Below, piece after piece: positions 58,304 to 64,000 of a stretch of 64,000 nt of DNA; position 1 is the stretch's first letter, and each line of letters begins with the position of its first letter. The stretch spans positions 14,330,501 to 14,394,500 of the forward strand of contig OU015568.1 of NCBI GenBank assembly GCA_907165135.1, in the 5' to 3' direction. This stretch comes from Oikopleura dioica (lineage: Eukaryota; Chordata; Appendicularia; Copelata; Oikopleuridae). The position numbers and the translations under genes are program-made. Below the pieces are notes generated by a model, which saw only the letters and a program-made list of their open reading frames with translations, ran no database searches and was not told the DNA's origin.

Positions 58304-60031
58304 ATGTCAAAATGGTGGAGTGCATTAAAGCAGAGAGTAAGGAACCACGTCTACAATGTGCATCGCCTCGAACGCGGGCATTTTGTGTGCAGGGAGCATG
58401 TCCCGATTTCTAGGCTATCAGGCTATGAAATTGAACAAGTTTTTCAGGAGCCTCATTAACTCCGCACTCATAGTTAAACAACAGCAATTATTAGGGGAAA
58501 TTGAAATTAAAAGAGCGAATTTGTTCAATTCCTCTAAGACGTTCGCTGGTCAGGAGCCTCATTACGAAATTTCCCGAATTCGACCAGCCAAAAATCTTAG
58601 AAAACGGTTGATCATTGGACTCTTAATCCGGAGCTCTTAATTTTTGCTCTCTTCCTTGATTTCAACCGCGCAAAAGAGCTTTTTAGCCTCATCGATGCTA
58701 CGATTATCGGCAAATCAAGAGCATATACTCTCGTGTTGAAAGATCTCTACGATCCGCTAAATCCAGACAAAGATACTGTCCAAACCCGTCAGAATATTTC
58801 AATCGAACAGTACAAATCCACCTTTCTGGGCCATCTTAGACCAACTCTCCGAAAAGCAAAATATAATCGAGTTCCCCAAGAAATCGTGGACTCGATGGCA
58901 GAATACGTTGAAGTACCCGAACGAGGGCTTCAAGTGAAAATTAAGCTGGCCGATTATGAACTTGTGGAAATGTGGTACAAGGGAGAACTCTTTGGAGATA
59001 GAGCTCGATTCGCGACGAGAGAGCCTCATGATTCTATTTGGAAGTTTATTGAATCCCAGTGAGTCTTCTTTTGCTCATTTCAATACTAACGAAAGTGAAG
59101 ATACTACGATTCAATGGATAATTTGCGAATCCAAATCACTCGTCGCATCCAAGCTCTCGTTGCACATTTCTTCAAATCCACCCCAATTCATGAGGATTTC
59201 TTCTTCAAAAAAGTCGTCATCATTTTGAGGCCCAAAAAATCCAAGAAACTAGTGCTGAAAAGCTTTAAATTCGTCCCTCGTGGCTCGTTACAAGTGCTCT
59301 TCCCTGATAATGTCAAGCGTATGGGCTCGCTGAACTCGTTGATAATGTACTCGACGGTAGCTGGTTCTTTTAGTACGATTCTTTGGCAGTATCTGACCGA
59401 GGTAGTTTAATATCAAAAATGCCTTGTAAAGATCCAGTTGTAGACAGCGCTGGTGAAAGAATATCTTGTGCCGATAACAATTGTTCTTTATCGATTCTGG
59501 TACAATTACGATTATCGTCGAAAACGATACGATGCGACCATCGCTCATCTTTTGTACAACAACAACCTTTCAAACAACATCGGTGTTGTTCATGAAATCA
59601 TCGATCAAGCGGAGAACGAAAGATTCATGAGCTCAATTCTTCTTTATTGTGCATTGATCCACGAAGACACTGTGGCAAGAGGAAGACCTGATTTTGACGG
59701 CTATTCCATCGGTAAGAATATTTTTGATAGCCATTTTCGTGAATTCATGTTAGAGAAGATCGACGAGAAAATTGAACGTTGGGTCAAAGAATTTTCCAAG
59801 CTGAAAACGCATGATTTCGACGAATTTACCGCCATCGAAAATCTCAAGAAACTGAAGCTGCTTCACCCAACCAAACCTGGTCTATACAGAGCGAAGACAT
59901 TGGACCTTGCTATTCATGATCTCGAGAGAACTGTATCGACAGAAATCATCAAAAGCGTCTATTCGACAAAGGACGAACTTGAGTGGAATCAGCTCGTTGA
60001 AAAGAGACCGTTCTCGGATCTTTATCGCTAG
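58304..60031 (+). CDS. TMEM143: TMEM143-like membrane protein (DUF3754)
   Basis: Probable mitochondrial membrane protein of unknown function. The conserved-looking core begins AKELFSLIDATIIGKSRAY and DLYDPLNPDKDT (58650-58780). It continues through PERGLQVKIKLADYELVEMW and FFFKKVVIILRPKKSKKL, a hydrophobic stretch (LIMYSTVAGSFSTILWQYL and EYLVPITIVLYRFWYNYDY) and RRKRYDATIAHLLYNNNLSNN. The frame ends FSDLYR at 60031. Introns lie near 59060-59100 and 59400-59440. The 5' exons are unresolved: a frame from ATG 58304 (MSKWWSALKQRVRN) contains ERGHFVCREHVPISR but cannot be joined without a phase problem near 58440. Family assignment rests on remembered motif layout. Confidence 0.62.
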
Positions 60032-60179
60032 TCGAAACTGTTTTTTTGACTGGCAGAAAGTATTTATTAAAAAATAACCGCTTCTTCTTCAACTGTATTT
60101 TTTCAATAAAAAAATCTGACATAATCAAAAGTTCGATCATCAAGAGACAATTCTAAAAGACTAGATTACGGTGAATATA

Positions 60180-60314
60180 CCGGTGAAAGCAAGCCTTTAC
60201 CCGGGATTTAAAACATGTCTCTACCCCCTGTGACATCTTTTTTCCATCGACCAATCACAAGCTTGGAGGGCCTTAGTGGCGGCGTAACCCCGGATTTGAG
60301 TCTGCTTTCACCGG
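60180..60314. mobile_element. 135-base MITE with TA target duplication
   Basis: CCGGTGAAAGCA at 60180 and its reverse complement TGCTTTCACCGG ending at 60314 are flanked by TA on both sides. CCCGGATTT-type matches continue the pairing. Ends, size and TA target fit a mariner-type MITE. Confidence 0.68.
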
Positions 60315-60434
60315 TATGCACAAATGATGGAAATTGGTCAAAACGTCACTAATGTGGCCTCAAATTGAGTTGACCTTGATAATCGTTCATCGATAATTTA
60401 TTGCGGAAGCTGACTCTGCTCATTAGTTCAGACG

Positions 60435-63400
60435 ATGTCGGAAGCCCGGCTCAAGTGTCCTGATGAGTTTGAGTTTCCTTTTCAGGAATCGAGGTTATCA
60501 CAATTTGAATTTGCGCTAAATTATGATGTTCTCAACTCATGTTTTACAAATTGTTATAATTTGATTGACTGATTTGAATCTCGTGGAAAAGCCGTATAAA
60601 ATTCAAGAAGACTTGATGAAGGCAATTTACACGGCTATTGAAGATCGAAAAATTGGTATTTTTGAGAGCCCGACTGGAACTGGCAAAAGTAAGTAGTCAG
60701 TAATTACAGTTAGTTTTCGCAGCTCAGGCAACTTCTAATTATACAATAAAGCTGTATGCTTTCCCGGCCAGTAATCACGTTAAGTGGTGTTTCTTTTAAT
60801 AATGATCGAATTTTCCACCGGAAATGAATTTTCTACCGCTTGACTGGCGCGATTTGCGAACAACGCTGAAAATTAACCGCCCGTTTCTTTTGTGGAAATT
60901 TATCGGCGGACAGCTACTGACAAATTGAATTTTTCATCTCTTCGATTTTCGGCCTCCACTAGAAGCAGCAAAACAAGACAAATGGGGGTCGTAATGAATG
61001 TCATTGTGATGCAAAATAGGCTTGCATATTTTGGTCGAATATTAAACTGGTTAAAATTAAATTTCACGGGCGACGGCGGGCCGAAACGTCTGTGTGGTTG
61101 CTGTGGCATAAACAATATCGCACTTCAATAGGAGACTATCACTCCACTCTGTCATAATTTCCTTAGCCGCAAATTTCCAAAAGCCAAAAATGGCGAAATT
61201 GTTACCGAGCAAGCCGCAAATCACTCAGCTCAACTCACACCAGTGGCTAATTTTGAGGCGACCCCTGCACTTGCCATTCAATCAACAAACTTTTTTGATA
61301 CTATCAATAAAATAATTTATTCTTCTAAATACAGGACTATTTACGTAGTTTTCCAAACTGTCCAGTTGCTGATTTGAGATTGAAGTCCTTCTTCAAACTG
61401 CCAACCCAGTCATCGCAAAATGTCATTTTCCGTAATTTAGCATCATCTTTGAACTCCTCTTCTTTCGCGGTTTCAAGGCAGATGCTCTTTATTTCAGAAT
61501 TTGTCGCAATTGTATCTAAGGCATTTATCTTCGCCACGACGGTCTTTCGGAACAAATTCATAATTGGGCTGATGAAATTGCTTCTCGTTGACCTTTCTGA
61601 TGTTACTGTTTCCAACAGCAGTTGCTTGTTCTTGAGAATAAGGCGGAGCGAGGATCGAGAAATTGTGTAGCCAAGTTTCTCAGGGATTATTTTAACCAGC
61701 TTTTTGTATCCAAGTTCAGGGTTCTCCAAATGTAACTGAACGATTTCCTTCTTTTGGTGAATAGAAAACTTCTTGTTGGTCATCAAAGACGACCATGACA
61801 CTATTTGGGACTTGACGGCGTCGGGTACTCGTCCTGGCTTGAGTTTTGCCGGTTTTTCAAGGCTTTTTGTTTTCTCTTTGTTCTCTTCCATTATTTTGAA
61901 ATTTTGAAGGGCCAATTTGAGCCGGGAAAAAGAAAAGGGGGCGTTATTGGCCGACGGGGGCGGGAGTGGGAGTCACAATTGCGTAAACTGACTCAGGATA
62001 CGCAGAAATTTCTACTGCATCAAATTTTGCATCCTCTAGGACAAATTCCACAGTTGTCTAAGACAACTTGTCTTTAATATTGGCCCACGTTGATACTCGT
62101 TTTCGAAATGTCCCCGTCTTTAGAAATGACTCTATAAAAGAATCCCCAAAATAACGTGTTTCGATTTCACAGACTGTTACTGCGGGTGTCAGATTCAAAT
62201 TCATTTTTAGGTTTGTCAATTATATGCAGCGCTATAAAGTGGCTAAAGGATCACCGCAATCGTGCCCAACTTGTTCAGCAACAACCAAAAGAAGACAAGG
62301 AGGATGACGGGGAGCTTGACTGGCTTTGTGTTCCAATAATGATAATCAATGTAGGATAGTTTAATTGAACTCTTATCAGCAGTGTTTGTTCTTTTTTGGA
62401 ACACAAAGCTAAGATAACAGAATGGAAGCAAAAGAAATCTGCTGAAAAAAAGACACAAGGATCGGCTAATTAAAAAGCAATTTGGCGCTCTGCCTTCCGT
62501 AAGAGTTCGCAGTAAGTTCAGGCCTCGCGGTCCGCTGGTGGAAAATTTATTGGATACACTAGGTTAAGACCTTCTAAAAAATATAAGCTCGCGTTATGTT
62601 AGTTTTCGCCGCGCTTGTGGCTCACCAATTCATAATACTATTTGATAGGCTAGGGCTGTTTTTAGACCATATTATGTGCTGTAGATAATAAATCACTGTA
62701 GTAACGGTTTTAGAAAGCTTTATCTTATCCTATGACAGAAGTTGAGAAAGTCAAGAAATTCCGAAAAAAGCGGAAACGAGATGATACCGACGATGTCAAT
62801 GCGGAAATTCGAAAATTGATGAAGTTGTCTCAGAATCCTGATGCAAAGGAAAATGAAGCAGAGGCAGAGTTTTTACTCGCAGACCTTGACTCAGATTACG
62901 ACGACGATGACGGAGAGGGACAGAAGTTTATCGAGAAAATTTACTATGCTTCAAGAACCCATTCGCAACTTTCACAGGTTTTCGTCCATCGAGAACAAAT
63001 CTTCTTTGACTTTTGTAGTTTGTCAAAGAAATAAGGAAATCACCATTCAAAGAATCTGTTACTGTAGCTCCCATCGCCTCTCGAGCAACTCTTTGTGTCA
63101 ACCCAAAAGTCAAGAAACTCTCCACCGTCTCTCAAATGAATGAATCTTGCAAGCAGCTGAACAAGAATCAAGGCTGCGAGTTCAAAACAAAAAAGGGCCT
63201 GAGCCTTCTCAGCCATCGAATGAACAACACGTTAATGGACATAGAAGACACAGTAAAATTTGGAAACGAAAATAAATGCTGCCCATTTTATGGCGCGAGG
63301 GAAGCTCTACCTACAGTGGATGTATGCGTGCTGCCATATAACTTGCTTGTTGTCCCGTCTGCTCGTGAAAGCTGTGGGATCAATTTGAAGAACTCGGTTG

Positions 63401-64000
63401 TTATCATCGACGAGGCTCATAATCTTGCCGGAGCGATTGAATCTTGCTACTCTGTTGGTGTTACTCTCAATGCATTGACAGAAGCGTACAAGCAACTTAG
63501 GTTTGTATTTATTGAATTGCGTTTGCTATTAAAAAAGTTTCGATGAGATCCTAGTGCTTCATTTTCTCAAAATTTATCCTGAGTTTCAATGAACCCTAGA
63601 TTATATCCGTTTTGAATTTATGGCATAAATCTTATGCTCTGATTATTATTCAATCCGATTTTGCTTATCTGATCGCCTATTTATAGCGCCTATAGGACGA
63701 AATTCAGCGCTCGACTAAACCCTGAAAATCTGATGTATGTCAAACAGCTGCTAGCAGTCCTTATTGGCCTTGGAAAAGATCTCAAAAGAATCAACAACAC
63801 TGAAGACCAGAAAATAGTTACTGTCAGGGAAATACTGTTCGATGCCAAGTTGGACAACATTAATTTATTCGACCTTCTGAAATACATGAGTAAAAGTTTA
63901 ATCGCCCACAAGGTGAAGGGCTTTGCGGACAAAGTCGCGAACACTCCTAAAGTTGTTGTCAAGCCAAAGGAAAATGCTCTCAAAGCTAGGTCGGAAGTTT
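60435..64000 (+). CDS. DDX11: DNA helicase DDX11/ChlR1 (3' end outside window)
   Basis: Iron-sulfur-cluster 5'-3' DNA helicase of the XPD/FANCJ group, needed for sister chromatid cohesion. The first exon from 60435 reads MSEARLKCPDEFEFPF. The next gives KPYKIQEDLMKAIY and the Walker A IFESPTGTGKS, split after AAAA at 60688. The exon at 62211 continues SLSIICSAIKWLKDH. Later exons give IYYASRTHSQLSQ (motif Ia), a cysteine-bearing Fe-S region (NESCK, GCEF, NKCCPFYG), the DEAH box VVIIDEAHNLAG and LDNINLFDLLKYM. The Walker A intron is about 1.5 kb and holds an antisense gene. The intron after the first exon lacks clear canonical sites. Confidence 0.9.
61337..61891 (-). CDS. CENP-B/Tigger-like HTH protein nested in a DDX11 intron
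   Basis: An intronless frame of 184 codons starts at ATG 61891 and lies antisense within the DDX11 intron 60689-62210. KFSIHQKKEIVQLHLENPEL resembles the first helix-turn-helix of CENP-B/pogo transposases. MTFCDDWVGSLKKDFNLKSA resembles their second DNA-binding module (family form: ASDGWLxRFKKR). No DDE catalytic domain follows; the frame stops at 61337. It is either a truncated pogo/Tigger transposase or a domesticated DNA-binding protein. Base composition is similar to neighbouring genes. Confidence 0.58.
   Translation of the reverse strand: MEENKEKTKSLEKPAKLKPGRVPDAVKSQIVSWSSLMTNKKFSIHQKKEIVQLHLENPELGYKKLVKIIPEKLGYTISRSSLRLILKNKQLLLETVTSERSTRSNFISPIMNLFRKTVVAKINALDTIATNSEIKSICLETAKEEEFKDDAKLRKMTFCDDWVGSLKKDFNLKSATGQFGKLRK

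Noticed and set aside
1-64000. tRNA, rRNA, CRISPR, bacterial operon features
   Set aside because: No TPsiC-like GGTTCRA block paired with an acceptor stem was found, no rRNA core sequences, no regularly spaced repeat-spacer array, and the gene content is animal.

Overview
The window reads as genomic DNA of a very compact chordate genome, most likely a larvacean tunicate of the Oikopleura type. The genes are animal genes (KIF23, DYNLL, mitofusin, SPT6, MGAT2, AF9/ENL, DDX11 and others). Introns are mostly 30-60 bases, spacing is tight, and several starts sit 1-4 bases behind a splice-acceptor-like TAG, as expected for spliced-leader trans-splicing. A minority of introns are best read as GC-AG or GA-AG. 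The species assignment is inference. Intron-exon structures given here were worked out by hand and checked for reading phase. For B56, CIMIP2B, MGLL, PPIB, the tetraspan, the astacin, BCL2-like, HIBADH, MGAT2 and AF9 the exon lengths sum to whole codons.

Layout. 1-2797 (minus): kinesin-6 KIF23, 3' end outside the window. 4843-5740 (plus): dynein light chain LC8 with TATA promoter and 5'UTR intron. 6118-8020: a foldback element with a 9-base target duplication. 8030-12763: mostly empty. 12764-14528 (minus): PP2A B56 subunit. 15268-16022: a TTAA-flanked palindromic element. 16686-18514 (plus): a ciliary microtubule inner protein (CIMIP2/FAM166). 18902-20756 (minus): two membrane proteins of unknown role. 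21163-22925 (plus): monoacylglycerol lipase whose coding sequence is interrupted by a second TTAA-flanked element. 23037-25010 (plus): two membrane proteins. 25305-26229 (minus): ER cyclophilin. 27020-29324 (plus): secreted astacin. 29631-32274 (minus): mitofusin. 32664-40440 (minus): SPT6. 41161-44303: a 3.1 kb foldback element flanked by TTA. 46232-54300 (plus): BCL-2-like protein, HIBADH, a small membrane protein, an SLC5 transporter and MGAT2 in tight succession. 54857-57984 (plus): AF9/ENL homologue. 58304-60031 (plus): TMEM143-like. 60435 to the end (plus): DDX11 helicase with a CENP-B-like gene nested antisense in an intron.

The genes are a mixed set without one shared pathway. Transcription elongation is represented by SPT6 and AF9/ENL. 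Cell division and genome maintenance are represented by KIF23, B56 and DDX11. Mitochondria are represented by mitofusin, HIBADH and probably the BCL-2-like and TMEM143-like proteins. The most unusual points are WG/GW-rich tracts in SPT6 resembling the Argonaute-binding tracts of plant SPT6L/SPT5L, and a TTAA-flanked inverted-repeat element that appears to act as an intron in MGLL.
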